Below are positions 1 to 7,170 of a DNA stretch of 7,549 bases, in pieces. Position 1 is the stretch's first letter. Each line of letters opens with the position of its first letter. The position numbers and the translations under genes were made by a program. Below the pieces are notes generated by a model. The model was given only the letters and a program-made list of their open reading frames with translations, had not been told where the DNA came from and ran no database searches. This DNA comes from an uncultured Anaplasmataceae bacterium (lineage in GTDB: Bacteria > Pseudomonadota > Alphaproteobacteria > Rickettsiales > CAIPFW01): contig CAIPFW010000035.1 in assembly GCA_903864455.1 (NCBI GenBank), forward strand, positions 1-7,549, read 5' to 3'.

Positions 1-21
1 GATAATGATAATGATAATGAT
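1..21 (+). repeat. GATAAT hexanucleotide microsatellite at the window edge
   Basis: Three and a half copies of GATAAT, encoding alternating Asp-Asn in the frame of the large gene. The run begins at base 1, so its true length is unknown. A related six-copy AAT run lies at 88-105. Confidence 0.8.
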
Positions 22-1869
22 ATTAGTTTCAGTCCCGACCTTAATTCTACTATCCTTAATAACAATAATTCTCTTAGTAATCAAGAGAATAATAATAATA
101 ATAATGATTCTTTCGATAGTTCTTTCAATGAGTTTTATGATCCTGCTATTAGTTTCAGTCCCGACCTTAATTCTACTAGCCTTAATAACGATAATTCTCG
201 TAGTAATCAGGAAAATACAGTGAGGATTGACTCTAAAATACAAAGGGCGCCCAAAGCAGAGGTTAGTAAATCGATAAGTACTATAGGCTCAGGATTAAAA
301 GAATTTGGCATCGCCCTTGGAAGAAAAGTCACAAATCCATTTCGTGCCGCATATCAAGGTTACAGCGAAGCTGTTGGTAAAACAGGGCTTGTTGATGGGT
401 TACCAGGCGCTGATACAAAGTTTAGCACAGGCGCAAAAGTGGCATCAGGTGTTGCGATGGCTCCATTAGCTGCGGGGGCCGCAGTTGTTGCCGCTCCATT
501 CGCTGCAGTTGGTGGTTTGGGATATGGTATATACAAAGGTGGTCAATATGCTTTTGAGGCAGTAAAAGAATCTGAAGCGGTATCTAAAATATACTCAGGT
601 ATAGATAGCATAAAAGATGAAATAAATGCCTCAAAAGAGAATAGACAAAATAAGCGCGATATTTATGCTTCTCAAAAACAATTTGAGAAAGTTGAGAAAT
701 ACGCCGACAAAGTTAATAAATTGGAGGGGATGATAAAATCAAAAGACAGAGTGATAGACAAATATCTTGATAAAAAATTAGATTTTGAATCAATTAAAAA
801 TCCGAATAGTAAAAAAGATACGATAAATAGGATCCATGGGCTAATAAATAAAGTTGAAGAAAGAACAAATGCAAAAAAAGAATTAATTGATCTTAAATTA
901 AATAAATTAAAAGTAGAAGGGTTAGTAGGCGATATTGATCGATTAAATAAAAAAATAGAAAAATTGCACAATAAGCCTCAAGATAAAAGATCGAGCCAAG
1001 AAGAAACATATTTGAATGAATTAATTGCTAAGAAAGAAGCAAAAAATTCTGAAGTAAGAACTGTTACTGGTAAAGACTACTCGCAAAAATCTAAAAAAGA
1101 AATATTAGCAGACATGCAAAAAAACATTGACAGCAAAAAAGTCGAAATAAAAAACATGAAAAACGATATTAAGGTTGCAAAAACCGAACTGAAGGATGCT
1201 ATTTCAGCGGACAAAAAGGAGAAAGGGGAATCGTTTGCAAACTCAAAAGGATATTCCATGGCAACTAAAATAAAAGACAATTTGAAAGAGATCGAAAAGA
1301 TGGAGATAAAGAAACATGAGAAACTTCAAAAAGGTGTAAAGCACTATCAAAAAGCTGAGAAAACTCTAGGTGTTGAGGGGCAGGGAATGGAGAATGTAAA
1401 AAAAGTGATGAATGAAAAAGTTGAAGCAACGCAGAATTATCATAAAGAGCATAATAAAGGAGCCTTGAATAAAGTGAAAAACGTTGTTGGTCTAGTTTCA
1501 GGCGCTAGAGCTGTAACTCACATAGTACAGGATGGATTAGGCGCTGCTTTGAAAGATTTGAGTAGGTCTTCTGGAATAAAAAGCAATATATCTAAATTTG
1601 CAAGTGATGTAGTGCAAGATGGATTTGGTACCGCTGCGAAAAATTCAGTGAGTCCTGATAAAGGTCAAAATGGTAGACAAGAAGCAAATACAAAAGTTCA
1701 AAACATCGAATCTAAAAAAGGTGTGGATAAGATACTTGAGCAAGCTAAAAAAGTTGGACAATCAAGTTTGAACAGCGTGTCACCAAATAATTCTTCACAA
1801 ACAAGAGGTGCACCAACTTTCACACCAAATACTACGGGAGCTAATAATGAGAAAGTCACTAGATTCTAA
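1..1869 (+). CDS. Large coiled-coil protein of unknown function, N-terminus outside the window (partial)
   Basis: I do not recognise this protein; no enzymatic motif is visible. The frame is open from base 1 to the TAA at 1867-1869 (622 codons visible), so the gene starts to the left. The GTG at 220 is an internal Val codon, not a convincing start, because the frame before it encodes organised protein sequence. In order: residues 1-73 are Asn/Asp/Ser-rich, with a DNDNDND run, a six-Asn run and two copies of an ISFSPDLNST-containing repeat; about 147-178 is a Gly/Ala-rich hydrophobic stretch (APLAAGAAVVAAPFAAVGG), a possible membrane or glycine-zipper segment; about 190-490 is highly charged, Lys/Glu-rich, probable coiled coil; about 495-550 carries two VQDGxGxAxK motifs; the tail is Ser/Asn/Thr-rich and basic, ending EKVTRF. 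By analogy with intracellular bacteria it could be a secreted effector or surface protein, but this is inference only. A promoter-like gap separates it from glyQ. Confidence 0.85.
   Translation, partial: DNDNDNDISFSPDLNSTILNNNNSLSNQENNNNNNDSFDSSFNEFYDPAISFSPDLNSTSLNNDNSRSNQENTVRIDSKIQRAPKAEVSKSISTIGSGLKEFGIALGRKVTNPFRAAYQGYSEAVGKTGLVDGLPGADTKFSTGAKVASGVAMAPLAAGAAVVAAPFAAVGGLGYGIYKGGQYAFEAVKESEAVSKIYSGIDSIKDEINASKENRQNKRDIYASQKQFEKVEKYADKVNKLEGMIKSKDRVIDKYLDKKLDFESIKNPNSKKDTINRIHGLINKVEERTNAKKELIDLKLNKLKVEGLVGDIDRLNKKIEKLHNKPQDKRSSQEETYLNELIAKKEAKNSEVRTVTGKDYSQKSKKEILADMQKNIDSKKVEIKNMKNDIKVAKTELKDAISADKKEKGESFANSKGYSMATKIKDNLKEIEKMEIKKHEKLQKGVKHYQKAEKTLGVEGQGMENVKKVMNEKVEATQNYHKEHNKGALNKVKNVVGLVSGARAVTHIVQDGLGAALKDLSRSSGIKSNISKFASDVVQDGFGTAAKNSVSPDKGQNGRQEANTKVQNIESKKGVDKILEQAKKVGQSSLNSVSPNNSSQTRGAPTFTPNTTGANNEKVTRF
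22..216 (+). repeat. In-frame 126-bp-period direct repeat encoding ISFSPDLNST...SNQEN
   Basis: Two 69-nt copies lie at 22-90 and 148-216, 126 bp (42 codons) apart, matching at 64 of 69 positions by eye. Both are in the reading frame of the 1-1869 gene and encode near-identical peptides starting ISFSPDLNST and ending SNQEN. The linker between them starts with an AAT run and encodes NNNNN then DSFDSSFNEFYDPA. Two of the five differences are silent and three change a residue. The spacing preserves the frame, so copy-number change would lengthen or shorten the protein without breaking it. Confidence 0.85.
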
Positions 1870-1895
1870 AATCACCATCTCATAATTGATTTTTT
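1868..1895 (+). terminator. Weak, AT-only stem with T-run after the coiled-coil gene
   Basis: AAAATCA (1868-1874) is complementary to TGATTTT (1887-1893) with a 12-nt loop, and Ts run from 1890 to 1895. The position directly at the stop codon fits a terminator. However, the stem has a single G:C pair and such stems are common by chance at this base composition. It also overlaps the proposed -35 of the glyQ promoter. Confidence 0.25.
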
Positions 1896-1914
1896 AACTA
1901 AAAAATGATATTTT
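1886..1914 (+). promoter_or_regulatory. Candidate sigma-70-type promoter of glyQ
   Basis: TTGATT (1886-1891) and TATTTT (1909-1914) are separated by 17 nt, and TG at 1906-1907 adds an extended -10 (TGATATTTT). The glyQ ATG lies 21 nt after the -10, so the leader would be short. There is no strong Shine-Dalgarno before the ATG, only AAAG directly abutting it. AT-richness makes chance matches likely, hence the moderate score. Confidence 0.45.
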
Positions 1915-1935
1915 ATAAGAAAAATCTATATAAAG

Positions 1936-2799
1936 ATGACATTAACATTTTCTCAAATCGTTCAAAAACTTACAGAGTTTTGGTGTAATTATGGATGTTC
2001 TTTTTTGCAAGGTGCAGTAACTGAAGTAGGTGCTGGGACTTTGAGCCCATCGACTCTACTGAATTGCATAGCAAATGATACTTATAAAGTTTGTTACGTT
2101 CAGCCATCTCAACGCCCTGCAGATGGTCGTTATGGTCAAAATCCGAATCGACTCTATACTCATCATCAATTTCAAGTGATTTTTAAAGATGATAGTTTGA
2201 ATCTCAGTGTGCAAGATTTATATTTGCAAAGTTTGGAACACATAGGTGTGAATTTTAAAAAAAATGACATTCGTTTCATTAAAGATAATTGGAAAAACCC
2301 TTCAGTTGGAGCCTCTGGTTTGGGATGGGAAGTCTGGTATAACGGAATGGAAGTCACTCAATTCACTTTTATGCAGCAGCTTGGTGGAATTGACTGCAAG
2401 ATTATTCCAATCGAGGTGACTTATGGTCTCGAAAGGCTTATCATGTCTATACAGAATCTTGATGATGTGATGCAAATTCAATACTCCGATGATAAAAAAT
2501 ATGGAGAGTTGTTTCAAAAAAATGAATATGATTTTTCATCATACGCATTTGAGAATTCAAATATTGAAATTTTAAAAAGACATTTAGACGATTATATTTG
2601 CGAGGCGGAAAGGTTTTTGACTTTAAAAAATGCAAGAGTTGCATACGATTTTACCATCAAAGCGAGCCATATAGTCAATTTACTTGATGCAAGAAAATCA
2701 ATTGCAATTAACGATAGAACGAAATTTTTGATAAAAATGAAAAATCTCGTTCAAAAAGCATGCAATTTAATTCAACAAGAAAGCATTCTGAACGAATAA
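1936..2799 (+). CDS. glyQ: Glycyl-tRNA synthetase alpha subunit
   Basis: Catalytic subunit of the bacterial alpha2-beta2 glycyl-tRNA synthetase, which charges tRNA-Gly with glycine using ATP in the cytoplasm. At 287 residues it is about the usual length. Family blocks run in order over the whole protein: EVGAGT (30-35), YVQPSxRPxDGRYGxNPNRL (54-73), QFQVI (78-82), GLGWEVWxxGMEVTQFT (128-144), GGIDCK (150-155), TYGLER (162-167), and near the C-terminus AYDFTIKASHxVNLLDAR. The ATG is right because family similarity begins at MTLTFSQIVQKL. Some strongly conserved positions deviate: the usual QPYDMEVGAGTFHP reads QGAVTEVGAGTLSP, and PSRRP reads PSQRP. glyS, normally close by, is not downstream; instead an AsmA-like gene begins 5 nt after the stop, suggesting co-transcription. 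The family assignment is near certain; full activity is assumed. Confidence 0.97.
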   Translation: MTLTFSQIVQKLTEFWCNYGCSFLQGAVTEVGAGTLSPSTLLNCIANDTYKVCYVQPSQRPADGRYGQNPNRLYTHHQFQVIFKDDSLNLSVQDLYLQSLEHIGVNFKKNDIRFIKDNWKNPSVGASGLGWEVWYNGMEVTQFTFMQQLGGIDCKIIPIEVTYGLERLIMSIQNLDDVMQIQYSDDKKYGELFQKNEYDFSSYAFENSNIEILKRHLDDYICEAERFLTLKNARVAYDFTIKASHIVNLLDARKSIAINDRTKFLIKMKNLVQKACNLIQQESILNE

Positions 2800-2804
2800 C
2801 CTCA

Positions 2805-5744
2805 ATGATAAAAAAAACTCCAAAAATATTATTTATTATCATTTTTTCATTTATATTGCTTTGGAGTTTGGCAAATATAACAGGATATTTCATTATTAAT
2901 GAATTTGTAAAAACTGATTACTTTGAAAACTTAGTTGTTGAAAAATTACAACTCAAAAATGATATCAATTATCATATCAGGGCAAATATAGGAATTCATT
3001 GGAATCCGCTTTCTTTTGGTTTAGCGATAAAGGATTTTTCCTTTAAAAATATTCGGCAAACAAATGATGAACTCGTAGATTGCAATATTCAACGTTCGGA
3101 TATTAAATTTTCTATTCTTCAATTATTTTTTGGCAATATCAAACCTCAAGAGATTTTTATAAAAAATGGAAATTGCATCATTAATGATAGAATTTTTCAA
3201 AAAAACACTTCCCAAGAAAATAAAGTAAAAAGAATCGATGAGATGTTTAATGGAATCAAAACTTTGAGTGTGAGGGATTCAACTTTTGAATTTAACAAGA
3301 AAAAATATTTTGCTGATTTGATTGTGATACACAAAAATAGAAAAAAAATTACTTTCGATGTTGCTTCTCATAATGAATATATTCAGGAATTAAAATGCAA
3401 TGGCGAGGGCATCGTTCATTATGATGAATGGAATCGAATAAATCTTGATTTTGACAATTTAGATTTAAAACTGAATGAAAAATCATTCAAACTTTTTCCA
3501 AAAATTCAAAATATAGAAATCAAAAGCCAAGGAAATATTGAAGTATTGATAGACGATTTTTTAAAATTAGAAAAAATTAATTTTAATCTTGATGGAATCA
3601 ATGGAGATTTTCTTATGAAGAATGGTCAGAAAAAACAACAAATTCTCAATGGTGAAATTGCTGGAAATTATACCGACTCTCTGAAAGTTGAAAAAATCAA
3701 ATTCAATCTTGATAAGGCTGAAGTTTCAGGCAAAGGAGAATTTATGATATCCGAGAGATTGTTCAAAGGCGTGATAAATTTTAAAAATGCACTTTTGAAT
3801 AAAATTACAAATTTTTGGCCGAGTAATGTTGCTCCAAATACTCAAAAATTTTATAATTCATCGATAAAAAATGGCGAAGCAAGTGGGAATGTTGATTTGA
3901 AATTACAGTTCTCGAACTCAATGGAATTTTTAGAAAAAAAAAGTCGAATAAATTTAAATAGCGAAATAAAAAATGCGTCTATGCTTTGTTGTGAAAAAAA
4001 ATTTCCTGAGATTAAAGATATCAATGGAAAAATAAAGCTCACTTTAGACGGTCTCAGCGGTGAAATAAAGCAAGCAAAAATTGACAATAATATCGATATA
4101 TCCGAAACAAAAATAAATTTAAATTTCAATCAACAAAAACTTTTAATAGATGGAAAAGCACAAGCAAAAGTGAAAAGTTTTATTGATTTATACGAAAAGG
4201 ATTATAAAATTGAAATTTTTGATGATGATATTTTAAAAAATATTACGGGAGATGTATACGCTGATGCGAAGCTGTCCGTTGATTTAAAAAATAATAATAA
4301 AGTTGAGACTGATATCGAAGTTCATTCAAAGAATATTTCATCACTTCTTGAAAAGAATAACTTGAAAATAGACCAAGGAACGATTTTTATGAAAATTAAA
4401 AATGACAATATAAAAATAGATTTTAAATCAAATTCAAATGGTCGAATTGTGAATTTAATTGGAGATATCAATTCAGAGAGAGGTTTTTATCAAATGAAAT
4501 TTGACGAGGAATATAGTGCATTAAAAAAAACTTTTGATCCAATTATCGGTCACCTTATAACGATAGACAAAAGAGTTTCTGGTGAAATGGAATTCAAAAA
4601 AATCAAAGAAGACTTATTTATGAAGTTTGATTTCAATTTGGATAACGCAGAATTAAAAGCAAAATATTTAAAATTGGATAAAAAAATTGGCGAAAAGGCA
4701 AAAGTGAATTTCATTTTAAACAAGCATCAAAATCATTTACACCTTCAGCATTTGACATTTGAATCTGATGGAGAGCCGAAGCATAAAATAAAAATTGATG
4801 ATTTACAATATTTAAATAATGATATAAAGGTCAATAAAATCTCAATTAATGAAAGAAATTTGATAAATAAAATTGAATTTAAGGAAACGCCAAAAGAACG
4901 AATAGTAAGGGTCGTTGGTGAGAATGTTTTTTATAATGATTTTAATTGGATGGGTTTTACAAGCGAAGACACAAATGTAAAAAGTAAAAAAATTTCAATC
5001 TCAGGCGAATCGGAAAAATTATCTTTTCATGATAATTCTTTTTTTTCAAAGGTTGTGTTTGAAGTTTCTTGTGATAATGGCGATTGTCAGAAAATTGTTT
5101 TAAACAATTGCGAATCAACAGAAAAAACAAAAATAAACGCATCTTTGATTGATGGAAGAATCATTGTTGCAACCAATAATGGTGGTAAATTGCTTCAAGG
5201 CCTTGATATTACAAACTCTGTGAATGGAGGTGGATTTTATCTTGAAGGATATTTAAATAAATACAAAAACGGAGCAACAATGATGGAAAATTCCCTTGTG
5301 ATGAAGGATTTTCATATCAAAAATGCTCCAATTGTCGCAAGAATTTTGTCACTAGCTTCTCTGGGTGGCTTATTGTCAATTTTTAGTAACAAAGGTGTTC
5401 ACTTCAGCCAATTAAATGCGAATTTTGTTTTTGCTGATGACAAAGCTATTTTTGCAAAGTCAGTAGTAGAGGGTCAAGCAATGGCGATTGAGTTCAGCGG
5501 GGACATAGATTTAGCGAAAAATACATTGGATTTAGATGGGTCTCTCATGCCATTTAATTTTATTAATATGGTATTAAGAATTCTTCCAGGAATTGGCAAA
5601 ATTCTTGTTGGGTCGAAAGGAGAAGGATTGTTGATGATGGATTTCACTCTCGATGGTTCGTTGAAAAATCCTGCAATTCATGTAAATCCAATGACTTTTT
5701 TCACTCCTTATACTATTCGAAAAATTATGAAAAAAGGTAGTTGA
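2805..5744 (+). CDS. AsmA-like / YhdP-type inner-membrane-anchored protein
   Basis: 979 residues. A short basic start (MIKKTPK) precedes one N-terminal membrane segment (about 8-31, ILFIIIFSFILLW), followed by a very long region of alternating charged and beta-strand-like sequence facing the periplasm. The C-terminal part (about 808-979) matches the AsmA-like C-terminal domain: the G-Y-L / DF-x-I-x-NAP pattern, ILSLASLGGLLSI, LPGIGKIL (927-934), GEGLLMMDFTLDG and the closing NP-x-TFF-x-P. Family members such as E. coli YhdP, TamB and YdbH are bridge-like proteins that carry phospholipid between the inner and outer membranes; the same role here is inferred. It is shorter than E. coli YhdP. An in-frame ATG at 2760 would overlap glyQ by 40 nt, but the signal-anchor begins at the 2805 ATG, so 2805 is preferred. 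No strong ribosome-binding site is visible; coupling to glyQ translation is likely. Confidence 0.85.
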   Translation: MIKKTPKILFIIIFSFILLWSLANITGYFIINEFVKTDYFENLVVEKLQLKNDINYHIRANIGIHWNPLSFGLAIKDFSFKNIRQTNDELVDCNIQRSDIKFSILQLFFGNIKPQEIFIKNGNCIINDRIFQKNTSQENKVKRIDEMFNGIKTLSVRDSTFEFNKKKYFADLIVIHKNRKKITFDVASHNEYIQELKCNGEGIVHYDEWNRINLDFDNLDLKLNEKSFKLFPKIQNIEIKSQGNIEVLIDDFLKLEKINFNLDGINGDFLMKNGQKKQQILNGEIAGNYTDSLKVEKIKFNLDKAEVSGKGEFMISERLFKGVINFKNALLNKITNFWPSNVAPNTQKFYNSSIKNGEASGNVDLKLQFSNSMEFLEKKSRINLNSEIKNASMLCCEKKFPEIKDINGKIKLTLDGLSGEIKQAKIDNNIDISETKINLNFNQQKLLIDGKAQAKVKSFIDLYEKDYKIEIFDDDILKNITGDVYADAKLSVDLKNNNKVETDIEVHSKNISSLLEKNNLKIDQGTIFMKIKNDNIKIDFKSNSNGRIVNLIGDINSERGFYQMKFDEEYSALKKTFDPIIGHLITIDKRVSGEMEFKKIKEDLFMKFDFNLDNAELKAKYLKLDKKIGEKAKVNFILNKHQNHLHLQHLTFESDGEPKHKIKIDDLQYLNNDIKVNKISINERNLINKIEFKETPKERIVRVVGENVFYNDFNWMGFTSEDTNVKSKKISISGESEKLSFHDNSFFSKVVFEVSCDNGDCQKIVLNNCESTEKTKINASLIDGRIIVATNNGGKLLQGLDITNSVNGGGFYLEGYLNKYKNGATMMENSLVMKDFHIKNAPIVARILSLASLGGLLSIFSNKGVHFSQLNANFVFADDKAIFAKSVVEGQAMAIEFSGDIDLAKNTLDLDGSLMPFNFINMVLRILPGIGKILVGSKGEGLLMMDFTLDGSLKNPAIHVNPMTFFTPYTIRKIMKKGS

Positions 5745-5762
5745 GGTCTGAGAGATTTTTCT

Positions 5763-7067
5763 TTAAACATTCTCCTCCTTATGATTAAAGAACTTAGCAA
5801 AAGGCGATCTCTTTGTAGAGTCGTTATAAGTTTTTCCTGAGATAAGTTTTGCATTGAAAAAATATTGCATACACGCCAATTCTATACATTCTAAACAGTG
5901 GACATCTGTTAAAATAGCCTGAAGAGTTTTTTTCTCTTCTTCAATCTTCTCTCTAATAGCATTTTTGTATATATGTTCTTGAAGATCTAGAAAGGAAATA
6001 CATTTTTCATATGTTAGTTCGTCGATTCCATTTTTTATAAAAATAACAAACAATACATTCGCCATTGGGATTTTCAAGCACCGCTCTTTTAAGCTTATAG
6101 TTTTGAAATTAAATTTACTTCTATCAGCTAAGTGTTTAGTGAAAGTTACTTCCTCGTCATCCACTTTGCTTATTTTTTCAAATAATTGTATATATTTATA
6201 CAATTTATTGTTTATCAAATCATCATTTTTTTGATTCATACTCATATTTCCATATGCAAAACTAGTCTTTATGCTACTACATTTATTGTAATAGCAATTA
6301 TTTTTATACCATTGCCAAGAAAATTCTCCAGATTTAATTGCTAAAATTATATGATAAAGTAATGCCGTATGTGGTAATGAATATAGTTCATATTTGTCGT
6401 CTTTGTCGCTCAGTATACTTAACACCCCTTCTGATAGATTTTTTTTAAATTCATTTAGGGAGCCACTTTTTACTAACATTAATGTCTCATTTACAATGAT
6501 TGAAGTATTCAATCTTTTCGCCATGTCAAGAATAATTTTTTCGAATATTTCCTTTGAGCACTTTTCTGTTTTTTCTATAAACATAACCCTTATGGATACG
6601 TAACTGTTTTTGAGGTTTTCAAAAGCTTCTGGTATTTTTTCTAGTTTTTCTTTTACTGCGTTAATTATCATCTCCGTATTAGATCCATTAACTATTCCAT
6701 TGTATTGATTTGATTCAAATTTTATTGTTACTAAATTCTTATCATCTACCTCTAACTCTTTAGTTGTGATAATTGTTATACCAGAATTTCCTGTAAAAAA
6801 ATTCAGATTGCTTTCTTCTGCTGTTCGCCCTACTTCTTTATATATTTTTTTGCTTTTGATATCTTTTTTGATCTTTTCTTCGTTGTTTCGGATATTAACT
6901 CCTCGTGAAATTTGCTTTGTTGGGAGATCTGCAAGCGAAACAACGAAAGAATAGTTTTTTACCTTGATATTTTCGTCGGAACATTGAGTAATAGATACAG
7001 TGCCACTCGCTTGTATAGTAACTTCTGTTAAGGGTAAATCTATAGGTAAAGGTAAATTTTTATTCAT
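5763..7067 (-). CDS. Divergent AIPR-family (abortive infection phage resistance) protein
   Basis: 434 residues from the ATG at 7067. A TTG at 7097 is in frame (444 residues) but is a poorer start and abuts a palindrome. The order of motifs resembles AIPR/DGQHR-type proteins: LADLPTKQISRGVN (45-58, like the family's LPTxxNPRxxN), FFTGNSGITII (90-100, like the usual FxxxNNGITI), GIVNGSNTEMI (124-134, like IVNGxQT or VDGGHT) and DMAKRLNTSIIVNETLM (181-197, like IAxARNxSxxV). Several signature residues are changed in each block, so this is a divergent or partly decayed member. The C-terminal half has Cys clusters (NNCYYNKC, HCLECIELAC) of unknown meaning and ends basic. No signal peptide or membrane segment is seen. 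AIPR proteins occur in phage-defence contexts, but their mechanism is not fixed by the sequence. No partner gene is visible. Gene certainty is high; family assignment is moderate. Confidence 0.6.
   Translation of the reverse strand: MNKNLPLPIDLPLTEVTIQASGTVSITQCSDENIKVKNYSFVVSLADLPTKQISRGVNIRNNEEKIKKDIKSKKIYKEVGRTAEESNLNFFTGNSGITIITTKELEVDDKNLVTIKFESNQYNGIVNGSNTEMIINAVKEKLEKIPEAFENLKNSYVSIRVMFIEKTEKCSKEIFEKIILDMAKRLNTSIIVNETLMLVKSGSLNEFKKNLSEGVLSILSDKDDKYELYSLPHTALLYHIILAIKSGEFSWQWYKNNCYYNKCSSIKTSFAYGNMSMNQKNDDLINNKLYKYIQLFEKISKVDDEEVTFTKHLADRSKFNFKTISLKERCLKIPMANVLFVIFIKNGIDELTYEKCISFLDLQEHIYKNAIREKIEEEKKTLQAILTDVHCLECIELACMQYFFNAKLISGKTYNDSTKRSPFAKFFNHKEENV
5774..5780 (-). promoter_or_regulatory. 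Perfect Shine-Dalgarno (AAGGAGG) inside the last codons of the AIPR-like gene
   Basis: On the minus strand the codons for Lys-Glu-Glu (AAG GAG GAG) create AAGGAGG, followed 3 nt later by an ATG (5770-5768) that overlaps the stop codon region. The ATG opens only 20 codons, ending at 5708 and running antisense into the AsmA-like gene. It is the best ribosome-binding site in the window yet serves no credible gene. It may be coincidence or the remnant of a coupled downstream partner. Confidence 0.3.
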
Positions 7068-7097
7068 TTTTGATATTAAAAAAAGTATATTTTGCAA

Positions 7098-7112
7098 TGC
7101 AAGTATCTTGCA
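7098..7112 (-). promoter_or_regulatory. TGCAAG-TAT-CTTGCA palindrome in the leader of the AIPR-like gene
   Basis: A perfect 6-bp inverted repeat with a 3-nt centre, lying just downstream of the predicted transcription start and directly before the alternative TTG codon. It could be a DNA operator half-site pair or a small 5' leader hairpin that affects translation. Confidence 0.35.
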
Positions 7113-7170
7113 CTAGTTGAAATAGTAATCAAAAAAACTATGTTGTCAATAGTTGAAATATATACTAGTG
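7111..7170 (-). promoter_or_regulatory. Putative operator: paired 11-bp direct repeats inside a CACTAGT/ACTAGTG inverted repeat
   Basis: TAGTTGAAATA occurs at 7114-7124 and again at 7150-7160, 36 bp apart. One copy overlaps the -10 and start region; the other abuts the -35. The whole block is bracketed by CACTAGT (7111-7117) and ACTAGTG (7164-7170), perfect inverted repeats. Exact copies placed around both promoter elements suggest binding sites for a repressor or an autoregulator, but no regulator gene is visible. Confidence 0.4.
7122..7149 (-). promoter_or_regulatory. Promoter of the AIPR-like gene
   Basis: On the minus strand, a consensus TTGACA -35 (7149-7144) is followed after 16 nt by TACTAT (7127-7122) as -10. 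Transcription would start near 7115, giving a leader of about 48 nt to the ATG at 7067. It is the strongest promoter match in the window, and the direct repeats around it suggest regulation. Confidence 0.6.

Noticed and set aside
5..223. A 72-residue hydrophobic ORF with repeated LVSVPTLIL
   Set aside because: It is the +1 frame shadow of the Asn/Asp-rich repeats of the 1-1869 gene; its repeats and hydrophobicity follow from AAT/GAT codons read out of frame.
220..1869. GTG at 220 as the start of the coiled-coil gene
   Set aside because: The same frame is open to base 1 with organised in-frame repeats, and no Shine-Dalgarno precedes the GTG.
2760..2804. Upstream ATG for the AsmA-like gene, overlapping glyQ
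   Set aside because: It would add 15 polar residues before the signal-anchor; the ATG at 2805 gives a typical MIKKTPK basic start.
5745..5765. Terminator between the convergent genes
   Set aside because: A short T-run follows 5755, but no stem of useful length or GC content precedes it.
6394..6954. Plus-strand ORFs of 62-69 residues
   Set aside because: Antisense shadows of the AIPR-like gene with no start signals or family features.
7068..7097. TTG at 7097 as start of the AIPR-like gene
   Set aside because: Rare start codon, no ribosome-binding site, directly against a palindrome; the ATG at 7067 is more likely, though the ten extra residues cannot be excluded.
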